This document shows positions 8,848-17,162 of a DNA stretch of 64,000 nucleotides, one piece after another. The notes under the pieces were generated by a model. That model did no database searches. It saw only the letters and a program-made list of their open reading frames with translations, and was not told the origin of the DNA. Source of the DNA: JAJDTQ01 sp963422385 (GTDB lineage: Bacteria > Desulfobacterota > Binatia > UBA9968 > JAJDTQ01); assembly GCA_963422385.1 (NCBI GenBank), contig OY729432.1, positions 2,914,001-2,978,000 of the forward strand, written 5' to 3'. Every line of letters begins with the position of its first letter. The first letter of the stretch is position 1. The position numbers and the translations under genes are program-made.

Positions 8848-9798
8848 TCAGGCCGCGGCCTCTTCCGGTATCGGGTAGGTCTCGCACAGCTTGCGCCACC
8901 TTTGCGCGATGGCCTTGGCTTCCGCTCGGGTCGCGTCCGAGGTCACCCGGAACGGCGGCCTGCCGGGTCCCGCGTAGCAGTAGCCCGCTTCGTTGATGGA
9001 GATCTTGCTTTCCACCGGATCGGTCAGGCTCGGATCCCGTCCGCCCACCCGCGCCATGGCCATGCATATCTCTTTGACTTCATCCCACCTTCCTTCACGC
9101 CCGGCTCGGTACGCGCGGACCAAGGGCGAGGGCCCCATCCACGCGTTGATGGACCAGCATCCGGCGGCCCCCATCATCATGTAGGGATACATCTGGTTCT
9201 GGTTGGTCATGACGCTGATCTTGCCCCGAGCGATGTCCATCAGTTGCATGAACTGCATCGGGGTCCGGTGGCTGTCCTTCATGCCCACGATATTGGGCCT
9301 GGTGACGAGCTCCTTGAACGCCGATACCGGAATATGGATGTGGTGGTTGCGCGGGTTGTGGTAGATTAAGATGCCCAGCTCGGGGTGCTCGTCCGCGAGA
9401 TCGAAATAGAACTGCACGGCGTTCGCGACGCTGGATTTGAAGTAGAAGGGCACGCCCACCAGCACGGCGTCGGCGCCGGCCTTGGCGGCATAGTCCATCT
9501 TCAGCAGCACCTCCCGCGTGTGCAGGCTGGTGCAGCCGATGACCACCGGGATGCGCTTGTCCACCGTGGCGACGGTGGCGTCCGCCAAGGTGCTGAACTC
9601 CTCCCGGAGCAGGGTATGGCACTCGCCGAAAGTACCGGTGGTGGTAATGACGTTGATGCCGTCCCGCACGGCCTGGTCCACGCTTCTCTCGAGCTCCGGA
9701 ACGTTGACCGTGTCTTTCGCGTGTATCGAGTTGGCGTCGTCGGTCGCGAAGGCCGGCATCATGGCCATCACACCATGTATATCGCTGGCTTGGATCAT
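8848..9798 (-). CDS. DapA-superfamily aldolase, NahE-like
   Basis: The 316-residue TIM-barrel protein shows the class I lyase features of the dihydrodipicolinate synthase/N-acetylneuraminate lyase superfamily: a TTGTFGECH phosphate-type loop, the Tyr of LIYHNPRNH and the Schiff-base Lys of IVGMKDSH. The N-terminus (GVMAMMPAFATDD) and GTFGE segment most resemble trans-o-hydroxybenzylidenepyruvate hydratase-aldolases, which split side chains off aromatic breakdown products to release pyruvate. A GAAGGGAG ribosome site precedes ATG 9798. It is first in a two-gene unit with the bicupin at 7743-8762. A close paralog lies at 27988-28947. The exact reaction is inferred from family only. Confidence 0.78.
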   Translation of the reverse strand: MIQASDIHGVMAMMPAFATDDANSIHAKDTVNVPELERSVDQAVRDGINVITTTGTFGECHTLLREEFSTLADATVATVDKRIPVVIGCTSLHTREVLLKMDYAAKAGADAVLVGVPFYFKSSVANAVQFYFDLADEHPELGILIYHNPRNHHIHIPVSAFKELVTRPNIVGMKDSHRTPMQFMQLMDIARGKISVMTNQNQMYPYMMMGAAGCWSINAWMGPSPLVRAYRAGREGRWDEVKEICMAMARVGGRDPSLTDPVESKISINEAGYCYAGPGRPPFRVTSDATRAEAKAIAQRWRKLCETYPIPEEAAA

Positions 9799-10129
9799 GG
9801 CTGCTCCCTTCTTCAGGCAGGCGGTGGGCGCTGGGCAGGGGGACAGGTGCGGTCGCCATGAGCGCGCCCGTCCTGCTCGGCCGCGACACTACCAAGTCCC
9901 TGTTGGGCTGTCAACGTGGGCTCGCCGCACGAGCAGGGGATTTCACGCTGGCGGCGTGCCCTGGAAACGCCTTCAACCGGGTCGGCCTGGTGGCCATCGG
10001 GGTCAGCCAAATCGGCACGCTACGCAATCCCGTGACACGCGAACGAGCTTAGGCGCCTTTGACGATCCTTTGGAGTCCTTTGGAGAGGGTTTCTGGCGTT
10101 TCAGCGCGCTCCGTGTTAAAAATCTTCGC
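9799..10129. other. Intergenic region, no gene seen
   Basis: About 330 bp between the divergently placed aldolase gene and the small membrane protein gene. Open frames crossing it show no recognisable motifs or convincing ribosome sites. It probably holds the promoter of the 7743-9798 unit, but no clear promoter could be picked out. Confidence 0.4.
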
Positions 10130-10363
10130 ATGAGCATTGAACTCGGCGGTTTCCTTGGCCTCGCTGCGTTGATGATCGGTTTGTTCGCTTGGTTGCGGCA
10201 GGATGTCAGTAACTTGTGCAAGGAAGTGAATGATTTGCGCAAGGAAGTGAATGACGATATCAAGCAACTCCGCCAGGAAATCAGCGAGCTCCGCCAGCGC
10301 ATGGCCCATCTGGAGGGGTTGCTCGAAGGGTTGCGCGAGGCCATTACGCGCAGGGTCGCCTGA
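10130..10363 (+). CDS. Small membrane protein with coiled-coil tail
   Basis: A 77-residue protein (ATG 10130) with one N-terminal membrane helix (GFLGLAALMIGLFAW) and a charged coiled coil built on repeats such as KEVNDLRKEVND, ending in HLEGLLEGLREAI. The architecture suggests a type II membrane protein with a cytoplasmic or periplasmic oligomerisation rod. A 10-residue pattern is duplicated at DNA level (10217-10250). No function is known to me. The nearby protein at 26589-26966 has a comparable plan. It precedes the asnS remnant by 80 bp on the same strand. Confidence 0.55.
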   Translation: MSIELGGFLGLAALMIGLFAWLRQDVSNLCKEVNDLRKEVNDDIKQLRQEISELRQRMAHLEGLLEGLREAITRRVA

Positions 10364-10443
10364 CAATCTCGGGTCCGCCTTCGCTCTCTTCCCCTCTCTC
10401 AAGACACCGGGCGTCCGAAGTCCTGTTTCACCCCCACAAGCCC

Positions 10444-11176
10444 ATGTCAAAGGAACGTATCAAGGATTTGCTGGACGGCCGGGCGGCCGCCACCGCCGTG
10501 ACCGTGGAGGGGTGGCTGCGAACGGTCCGCCACAGCAAGAACGTCTCCTTTCTCGATGTCTCCGACGGCTCCTTCATGGCCGGGGTCCAGGCCGTGGCAG
10601 CGCCGGAGCTGCCGAATTACGAAGCCGAGATCCGGAAGCTCACCACCGGTTGCTGCATGCGCGTTGCCGGCGAGTTGGTGGAATCGCCGGGCAAGAGGCA
10701 ATGCCACGAGATTCAGGCCCAGGCCGTCAAGGTCATCGGTTATGCCGGTGGCGACTACCCACTCCAGAAGAAGCGCCACAGCTTCGAGTCCCTGCGTACC
10801 CTCGGACACTTCTGCGCATGCGCACCAACACCTTCGGGCCGACGTTCCGCTCGGAGAGCTCCAACACCAGCCGGCACTTGGCCGAATGCTGGATGGTGGA
10901 GTCGGAAATGGCCTTCTGCGACATCCAGGGTGACATGGATCTGGTGGAGGCATTTCTCAAGGACGTCGCCAAGGGCGTGTTGGAAAGCTGCCCCGAAGAC
11001 ATGGTCTTCTTCAACGAACGCATCGACAAGACCGTGCTGGAGACCCCTACGAACATCATGGACCAGCCCTTCGAGGGCATGACCTATACCGAGGCGGTGA
11101 ATGTCCTCGAACGCTCCGGGCGCTCCTTCGAGTATCCGGTATCCTGGGGCGTCAACCTCCAGAGCGAGTATGAGCG
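10444..11176 (+). pseudogene. asnS: Broken asparaginyl-tRNA synthetase gene
   Basis: The first part encodes the anticodon-binding OB domain (MSKERIKDLL, then VEGWLRTVRHSKNVSFLDV). A frame change near 10812 follows. The frame then runs RTNTFG straight into PTFRSESSNTSRHLAE, which is motif 2 of class II synthetases. In intact AsnRS about 100 residues including motif 1 separate these parts, so the gene has an internal deletion whose ends share the ACCTTCGG sequence encoding TFG. The 3' end is lost after SWGVNLQSEYER, next to a transposase remnant. The product cannot be active; the cell must have another asnS or use the Asp-tRNA amidation route. Confidence 0.85.
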
Positions 11177-11460
11177 TACGAGTGTGCGTACGCTGGAGGG
11201 GACCCGTCTCGTCCCCGGGTTTGGCGAGACAGCGTCAAGGGTCGCGGGCGCGCGGGCGGCATAGTGGCGGTTGGCCTCGGGCAGGTAGCGGAAGCGGCCG
11301 TTGCAGCGCACGATGGCGATGGCGGCGTGGATCAGGCAGGCGAGATTGCGCGGCGCCGGTCTTCATCGCGGGTGAAGTCGCGGACGTAGTGCAGACGGTT
11401 TTCGATGTGCCAGTGGTTCCTGACCAGCATCAATTCCGCAACTCTGTATCGACGCCGTTC
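11175..11460 (-). pseudogene. ISAs1-type transposase C-terminal remnant
   Basis: On the minus strand the segment HWHIENRLHYVRDFTRDEDR is the hallmark C-terminal part of ISAs1-family DDE transposases. A frameshift near 11340 separates it from the following RNLACLIHAAIAIVR piece, and the N-terminal catalytic half is absent. It abuts the truncated 3' end of asnS, so this element or its excision probably caused that truncation. No terminal repeats could be defined. Confidence 0.7.
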
Positions 11461-11669
11461 CCTTGGCCGCCACACTGCCACACCGAGAACGAAATAGTCA
11501 GCCCTCGGATCAACCTGGCCTTCCCACACACCCCCCGAACGAACAATAAAATCGTCCTGCATGGCATAGGGTGAGGTCACATTGACACGATTTCTCGCGT
11601 GGATGTATACACCCCGATGTATCAGGTCCACGCCTCGGATTCGTACACTCTCGGCAGGAGGATCGACGG

Positions 11670-12851
11670 ATGGCCTCGATGTTTCCCAAACATGCCGCCA
11701 TCGCGGTGAACGACCTCGTGGACAACTGCGCCAATGTCCAGCCGGGCATGCAGGTGCTCATCCTGGCCGTGCAGGATGGAAGTTACGGCGGCATCAATCT
11801 CGTGGACGAGGATGCGGTGGCGTGGGTGCAGGCGGCGGTGCAGCAACGCGGCGCCGATCCCTATGTCCTTTGGACGGATACGCCAGTGCGTCCGACCGTG
11901 CTCTGGGGTGACGGAGCCGACCCGGGCAAAGCCTGGCGGGTGCCCAAGGTGGTGCGCAACGCCATCCTCGGAGCGGACGTGCTGATCAGCTACGGCGTCG
12001 ACTTCACCTACGAGGAAGAGCTGAGGGAGATGCCGGAGATCCTGGAGGAACGCAACATACCCCTTGCTCGCAACATGGCCACCACGGCGTCATTGCTCGC
12101 GAGCAACTGGGGCCTCACGCCGTACGAGCTGGTGGCCGAGATCCGCATCCAGGCGGCCGCGCTGGTGACGCCGGGCGCCAAGTGAGTCATGGAGCATCCC
12201 AACGGCTCCTACATCGAAGGCATTGTCGAGAAGCCGCTGGGAGCCGAGCATTACGCCGATTACCGGACCGTGGGTCTGTACCGCCCGTTTCCCGAAGGGG
12301 TCTTCCCCTCCATCCGATCGCGTGACGCCGAGGGCATCGGGATCATCAACGAGATCGGCGTCATCTGGGCCCGGCACATCGGTGTGCCCTGTCCCTTCAA
12401 GGAGCCGGTGCGGGTTCATATCGAGAAGGGGTACATGACAAAGTTCGAGGGCGGGGAGGAGGCCGAGACCTTCACCCGCTTCTACAAGTTCATGTCCAGG
12501 TACTTGGGCGAGGCCGCCTACGAGGTACGCGGTTTTCACGGTGGCGTGCACCCGTCCGCGATTCTGGAGCCGCACCAGTGCCCGAACACGCCTTACCGGC
12601 ACTTCGTTGAGCACCACCACTGGAGCAGCTTCCACTTCCACATGGGGAACAGCCGGACCACGAAGAGCTTCCCCTACCTCATGCATATCTCCGGCGAGAT
12701 GCGTGGGGGAAGTCTGAAGGTGGCGGATAAGTACGTCTACAAGGACGGCCGCCTGACCGCGGCCGACCACCCGGCGGTGCGCGCCGTTGCCGAGCGCTAT
12801 CCCGATCGGCCGGGGCTGGAACCGGAGCGCTGGCTTCAAGCACCGCGTTGA
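11670..12851 (+). pseudogene. M29-like (aminopeptidase T-like) protein interrupted by in-frame TGA
   Basis: Two parts in one frame are separated only by TGA 12183-12185: residues 1-171 (NVQPGMQVLILA, ISYGVDFTYEEE) and then a 221-residue part (EHPNGSYIEGIV, IEKGYMTKFEGG, HHHWSSFHFHMGN). Together they make about 394 residues, the size of M29-type metallopeptidase-like proteins, whose C-terminal half carries His/Glu metal ligands. The stop follows PGAK, where a Trp codon TGG would differ by one base, so a nonsense mutation is the simplest reading. Translation could restart at ATG 12189. It is followed 16 bp later by an amidohydrolase gene. The family call is tentative. Confidence 0.6.
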
Positions 12852-12867
12852 CCGCGGAGGATCACCC

Positions 12868-14031
12868 ATGGCCCGGAGCTATCGTTACGTTTCAGCGGAC
12901 AGCCACTTCGAGTCGCCCCCGGACATGTGGACGCATAGGGTGCCGGCGAAGTATCGCGACCGGGCGCCCCGCCGCATCAAGCTGTCCAACGGCATGGACG
13001 CCATCGTCGAGGAAGGCCGGCCGATCGAGTACAGCGGCACGAACCAGTTCGCCGGCAAGTCGCCCGAGGAGTTCAGCCCCGTCGGCCTCGATTTCGACAA
13101 CGCCCGCGGTGCGGGGTCGCCGGAAGAGCGGCTCAAGGAGCAGGACGCCGACGGCATCGACGCCGAGGTGCTCTATGCCACCGAAGCGCGCAACACCGCC
13201 ATCCGGGACAGGGACGCGTTCCTGGCCATCGTGCGCGCGTTTAACGATTACTTTATCGAAGAGTTTTGCGGGTTGGCGCCGGAGCGTCTCATCGGCGCTG
13301 CCGTACTGCCCAACATTGGGGTCGACGAAGACATCGCGGAGTTGAAACGCTGCGCGGATACGGGATTCAAGACGGCGCGTCTGCACACCTACCCGAGCGG
13401 GCAGAACCATCCGACCCCCGAGGACGACAGATTCTGGGCGGCCGCGTTGGACCTGGACATGCCGCTCACGATTCACACGTCGTTTCCCCAGAGGACTCGG
13501 GAGCGCGAGGTCTATCTCTTCAGTTATCCCAGGGAACCGAAAGGGGAGGAGCGTCCGCCCGACTTCCTCCAGCGCATCGCGCGTCACGGGATCTATCATT
13601 GCGGCGCCGTGGAGGCCGCACAGCTCATCCTGGACGGGGTCTTCGACCGGTTCCCCACGCTCCGGATCTACTGGGCAGAGAACAATATCGGCTGGCTCCC
13701 CTACTTCTACCAGCAGATGGACCAGGCGTACAAAGTCAGCGCCTCATGGGCCGAACGGCTCCTGGGGCTCAAACGGCTGTCCCGCCTTCCCAGCGAGTAT
13801 CTCCGGGAGCATGCGTTGTGGGGGTTCTTCGATGATCCCATCGGCGTGGAGCTCCGTCACCACGTGGGCGTGGACAAGATCATGTGGTCCACGGATTTTC
13901 CCCACATCGTCACCCACTGGCCCCGGTCCCTGGAGGTCATGGAGCAGCAGTTTGCCGGCGTGCCCGACGATGAGAAGGAACTGATGCTCGCCAGCAACGC
14001 GGTGCGGTTCTTCCATCTGGACGCGGCCTGA
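12868..14031 (+). CDS. Amidohydrolase-2 family metal-dependent hydrolase/decarboxylase
   Basis: A 387-residue TIM-barrel protein starting MARSYRYVSADSH after a GGAGG ribosome site. Family signatures include the N-terminal ADSHFE metal site, DADGIDAEVLYAT, TIHTSF, the IYWAENNIGWLPYFYQQMD segment and the C-terminal MWSTDFPHIVTHWP with the conserved Asp. Related enzymes (ACMSD, gamma-resorcylate decarboxylase and relatives) remove CO2 from aromatic or dienoic acids or hydrolyse ring products using one metal ion. Closest in-window relatives are at 29091-30242, 30224-31396 and 38080-39234. It probably shares a transcript with the M29-like gene upstream. The substrate is unknown. Confidence 0.78.
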   Translation: MARSYRYVSADSHFESPPDMWTHRVPAKYRDRAPRRIKLSNGMDAIVEEGRPIEYSGTNQFAGKSPEEFSPVGLDFDNARGAGSPEERLKEQDADGIDAEVLYATEARNTAIRDRDAFLAIVRAFNDYFIEEFCGLAPERLIGAAVLPNIGVDEDIAELKRCADTGFKTARLHTYPSGQNHPTPEDDRFWAAALDLDMPLTIHTSFPQRTREREVYLFSYPREPKGEERPPDFLQRIARHGIYHCGAVEAAQLILDGVFDRFPTLRIYWAENNIGWLPYFYQQMDQAYKVSASWAERLLGLKRLSRLPSEYLREHALWGFFDDPIGVELRHHVGVDKIMWSTDFPHIVTHWPRSLEVMEQQFAGVPDDEKELMLASNAVRFFHLDAA

Positions 14032-14159
14032 CGGGCAGGTCACACCGCGTCTCCCGTGCTGATCGGACTTGACGTCGCTAACCTGCTTTCAGACCCTACG
14101 GACCTCGCGTCCGTGGTCGTTCCGGATCCGGTGGAGACCGCCGCCGCGGTCTGTGCGAG

Positions 14160-14343
14160 TCCATCGCCGCGCGCCAGGACAAGGTGCCGGTGTTCACCCG
14201 GTTTCGCCATGAAAAAGGCCGGCCGTGAGGTCTCGCCGGTGGAGATCGCCGGCCGCAAGACCACCACAACCTTCTGGGGCGAAACCTGGCGAAAGAACCT
14301 GTATGCCTGCAGCGACTACGCCAACCGCCTGCCCCGGGAAGGT
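14160..14343 (+). pseudogene. Fragment of a SWIM zinc-finger-type protein N-terminus
   Basis: One frame encodes VSPVEIAGRKTTTTFWGETW followed by a YSDY-like ACSDYANRLPR segment, which matches the usual start region of SWIM zinc-finger family proteins. The upstream part is out of frame and everything after LPR is missing, the sequence running directly into the end of the convergent YciI-like gene. It is a relic; nothing suggests expression. Confidence 0.5.
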
Positions 14344-14664
14344 TCACTTCCCCATTGCCATCTCCTCGACGTCGGAAATGGTGGTGCCGTCCATTCGGAA
14401 AGCCCGGTGCGGGGCCCACTCCAGGACCTCCATGGTCCGAATACCCTTGGCGTGGTGCGGGTCTTCGGCGGCGAGGGCCTTGGCTTCGCCCAGGCTGGAC
14501 GCCAGCATGACATAGATCCCGTAGGCGCGATCGGACGTCGGCCCCGAAAAGAGCAGGCGCCCGGCCCGGTGTTGTGTCTCCAGCCAATCCCTGTGGTCGT
14601 CGTAGTTGCGTTGCTTCATTTCTTCCTTTTCGGGCAGGGAACGGGAAAGCACGAGGTACCACAT
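14344..14664 (-). CDS. YciI-like (YCII-related) domain protein
   Basis: A 106-residue protein starting MWYLVLSRSLPEKEEM with a good GAAGGAG ribosome site upstream. It shows the ferredoxin-like pattern of YCII proteins: DDHRDWLETQHRAGRLLFSGP, then IYVMLASSLGEAKALAAEDP with the conserved acidic residue, and a C-terminal VLEWAPHR. Such proteins are small dimeric enzymes or accessory domains, and some act as dehydrochlorinase-like lyases in degradation of aromatic compounds. Its start lies 2 bp after the stop of a fragmentary upstream frame. The exact role is unknown. Confidence 0.72.
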   Translation of the reverse strand: MWYLVLSRSLPEKEEMKQRNYDDHRDWLETQHRAGRLLFSGPTSDRAYGIYVMLASSLGEAKALAAEDPHHAKGIRTMEVLEWAPHRAFRMDGTTISDVEEMAMGK

Positions 14665-14666
14665 GG

Positions 14667-14765
14667 TCAGGTCTCCTTCAGCTTCAGCCGCCAGGTTTTG
14701 CGCTGTCTCGAATGCAGCGAGTAGTCGAAGATGAACTGGCCCATCTGGTCGTAGATCTCCATGAG
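14667..14765 (-). pseudogene. C-terminal gene fragment of unknown family
   Basis: A minus-strand frame with LMEIYDQMGQFIFDYSLHSR and then KTWRLKLKET ends at TGA just before the YciI-like gene. It has no start and is cut at its 5' side near the DUF3891 gene. The residue pattern looks like a true protein end rather than random frame, and it was probably the gene once co-transcribed with the YciI-like gene. No family could be assigned. Confidence 0.4.
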
Positions 14766-14777
14766 CTTGAAGTTCGT

Positions 14778-15286
14778 TCAAAGCTGTTCATTCGACACGC
14801 AGTCGCGGTACTCCGGCGATTCCTTGAGCCGCGCCATCAACTCCTCGCGGTAGGACTCCTGTTCGCGGAGGAGTTCGCGAACCTCCGGATGGACCGTGTA
14901 GTCGGGCATGTACGAGAGCAGGCCCTTTCCTTTCCCTGGGTCAGCAACGCCTCGGCGTGAAGCGAGACGATGTAGCCCGCATACGCGTCCTGCTCGGCCA
15001 GCCGCGTGATGCCGTGCCGGTAGAAGGCGAGCCATACATCGAGTCCCAGGTGCCTGATGCTGCCGATGTAGTCGGCCGGCCGGCCTTCGTCGTTGGGCTG
15101 CGGCTTGATCTCCCAGTCCCACCATCCAGTGTCGTGTTCCTGGGCCGCGAGGACCATCGCCGGGTAGGGTGAAGGACGCGCTAGCTCGGCGTTGCCCCAG
15201 TGGGCGGCCAGCCAGCCGGTGATCCGGGAGTGGTCCAATTGCAGGATCAGCAGCAGGCGCTCGTCATCATAAGGACAGACCATCAT
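14778..15286 (-). pseudogene. DUF3891 family protein, frameshifted
   Basis: The start MMVCPYDDERLL at 15286 follows an AAGGAG ribosome site. The frame shows DUF3891 features: LQLDHSRITGWLAAHWGN, AAQEHDTGWWDWE and a YIVSLHAEALLTQ segment with conserved His and Asp residues, suggestive of an HD-like fold. Near 14930, in an A/G-rich run, the frame shifts and the remaining 50 residues (PDYTVHPEVRELLREQESYR to SNEQL) continue in another frame to the stop at 14778. A one-base indel explains this; sequencing error is possible. The family's function is unknown. Confidence 0.6.
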
Positions 15287-15403
15287 GAGCGCATCTCCTT
15301 TCCGAAAGGGCCGGACTCGTTCGGGCCACCAAGGGGTCTTTCCGTCGCCACTGTGCCACAGGACACGGCCCGACAACAAGATGGCAAACCTGCGGCCCCA
15401 CGG

Positions 15404-15850
15404 CTAATTTGTTGTGACGGCAGGAGGGGAGAGGTTACGGGTATGTAGGGAGTTGAGAGTCATGCGGAGAAAGTCGAAGACGGGGCGGAGGTTGCGGTGG
15501 AGGCGTCGGATGGTGGAGGCGACGGGGAGGGATTTGGCGCGGATGAGGCCGATGGCGAAGCGGCGGAGTCGGATGACGTTTTCGGGGCCGTAGCCTGAAC
15601 GGATGCGGCAAGGGTCTTCGTCCCAAGACCAGTCGAGGATGTGGTGGGTACTCTCGACGATGCAGTGGCCGCGGTTGAGAGCGAGGAGAGGTTGGGGTGA
15701 TGCGGTGAGGGGAGAGTGGCTGGTGATGCCGTAGGGGAGTTCGTCGGATTGCTTGTGGGGTTTTTTGTGGATGACGGAGCGTTGGATGAGGAAGGCTTGA
15801 GCGACGCGGGGGAAGTGGAGGTAGGAGTTGAGTTCTGAGGTGGTCCAGAA
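15404..15850 (-). pseudogene. Second ISAs1-type transposase remnant
   Basis: The minus-strand frame contains LPYGITSHSP, LLALNRGHCIVES and DEDPCRIRSGYGPENVIRLR, matching the C-terminal half of ISAs1-family transposases. Key positions have drifted (the usual HW-IEN is HCIVES). The N-terminal catalytic part is absent and no terminal repeats are seen. It differs clearly from the fragment at 11175-11460, so the two come from separate elements. Confidence 0.65.
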
Positions 15851-16099
15851 ACTGTATGAGTTGCATCGTCTCGGGTGGTCCCGATCTGTGGCGGTCTTGT
15901 GAATGCACTGGATTGGCTGAAATAAGGAAAACACAACGTATATACAAGAATAGCCAGAATAGCCTTGCATGCTATGCGGTCCATAGGCGCTCCGTAGGTG
16001 GAGTTCGGCCTCGAATCGGACGCCATGCGAATGCAAGGCGATCCCATTGTATCGTTGCCGGGCGCGTGCGGAACGGACAGACGGCAGGATGCGGACGGC

Positions 16100-16750
16100 A
16101 TGAGAACAGCGGACGGGCGCAAGCGGCAGCGCGCCGTGATGGCGACCGACAGCGATTGGCAGACGCTAAAGGAGCGGGCGGACGCGGCGGGAATGGATGT
16201 CTCCCGCTTCATCGTCGAACGCCTGACGGCGCCGGAGGATCCGGCGGCGAGGCGGGACCTTGCCGGAGCGGTTGCGCGGATCGAGCGGGCGTTACGGGTG
16301 CTCTACGAAGTCGAGAAGCAACGGGTGGCGGATACCGCAGGTGCGGATACCTGGCAGGCTCTGGTCCGGCGTCACGATCACGCGCTCATGGCAAAGCACC
16401 TTGAGCGAACCTGTCAGGTGAGGAACCGAGTGCGTCAATCGCGCCCGCTCGGGTCCGTGAGGGGCGGGGCGCAGCAATGCCTCCGCCTACTCGGCCAGAC
16501 GATAGCGGATATGGCCGGCCGGGTCGATTCGCCGCTCAGGAACATTTGCCGTGAAAATTCCCTGGGATTCGGCACGAACCTGCCCACGCGACACCGGTGT
16601 GCTTCGCCGGGTGTTCGCGACGAACGGTGCTCCTCTTGCGGACTGCGACCGGTAGGCTACCCCGGTATGGCCCGAAGTCTGCCCGCGCGGGCACCCATTT
16701 TCATGCTACGGGGTGGCCGGCCCCCAGGCCATGATCGTTCTTTGCCGTGA
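16100..16750 (+). CDS. MobC-like/ribbon-helix-helix-type protein, C-terminus doubtful
   Basis: From ATG 16100 the first ~95 residues look authentic: a basic start (RTADGRKRQRAVMATDSDW), an AAGMDVSRFIVERL segment typical of plasmid-mobilisation MobC-like proteins, and a helical tail (IERALRVLYEVEKQ). After about position 16395 the composition changes to a Pro/Arg-rich sequence without pattern, so the true gene end was probably replaced by a rearrangement and the frame simply runs on to 16750. Such proteins assist relaxases at transfer origins. No relaxase or transfer gene is nearby, so this is probably a stranded remnant. Confidence 0.45.
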   Translation: MRTADGRKRQRAVMATDSDWQTLKERADAAGMDVSRFIVERLTAPEDPAARRDLAGAVARIERALRVLYEVEKQRVADTAGADTWQALVRRHDHALMAKHLERTCQVRNRVRQSRPLGSVRGGAQQCLRLLGQTIADMAGRVDSPLRNICRENSLGFGTNLPTRHRCASPGVRDERCSSCGLRPVGYPGMARSLPARAPIFMLRGGRPPGHDRSLP

Positions 16751-17162
16751 TTGAGTGCCGGCGACCGGTGCGAGGCCCCCTGCCGCGGGGTCGACGGAAC
16801 TCCATGAGGCCCAACTTGGCACACAGACAACGCAATGCTCCCCAAAATGGGCTGCTGAGCACGTCCATGCCGCCCCTTGCCGGACAATAAAATGATCCTG
16901 ATCCGCCGCTCAGCCAAGGACGCCGCCGCAGTCTGTCGACAATGCGGAGGATATTGCCCCGAGAGCCACACGACCTTCAGCCTGCTGCCCGATTTTCTGG
17001 CGGCGTGGTTGCCGGGTGGCGGCAAAGCCGCCAAGGACCGTGAATCGGAAACCGGCATCCCGACGACAGTCCAGAAACATCATCCATTCTTCAGCAGCCT
17101 GCCAACTGAATGTCGGGACACGGCACGCCCAAGGAGCCGCGAGCGTGACGACATCGCCTCCG
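16751..17162. other. Gene-poor stretch with a possible zinc-ribbon fragment
   Basis: About 410 bp without a supported gene. On the plus strand, 16880-17020 encodes an isolated CRQCGGYC followed by HTTFSLLPDFLAAWLPG, reminiscent of the zinc-ribbon start of transposase-like proteins. It has no supporting context and is out of frame with anything larger. The rest shows nothing I can interpret. Confidence 0.3.

Noticed and set aside
6981..12185. Several Trp-to-stop positions suggesting TGA read as tryptophan
   Set aside because: Many clear genes here end at TGA, including the coupled genes at 135-6468, so the standard code is used; the cases lie mostly in decayed elements.
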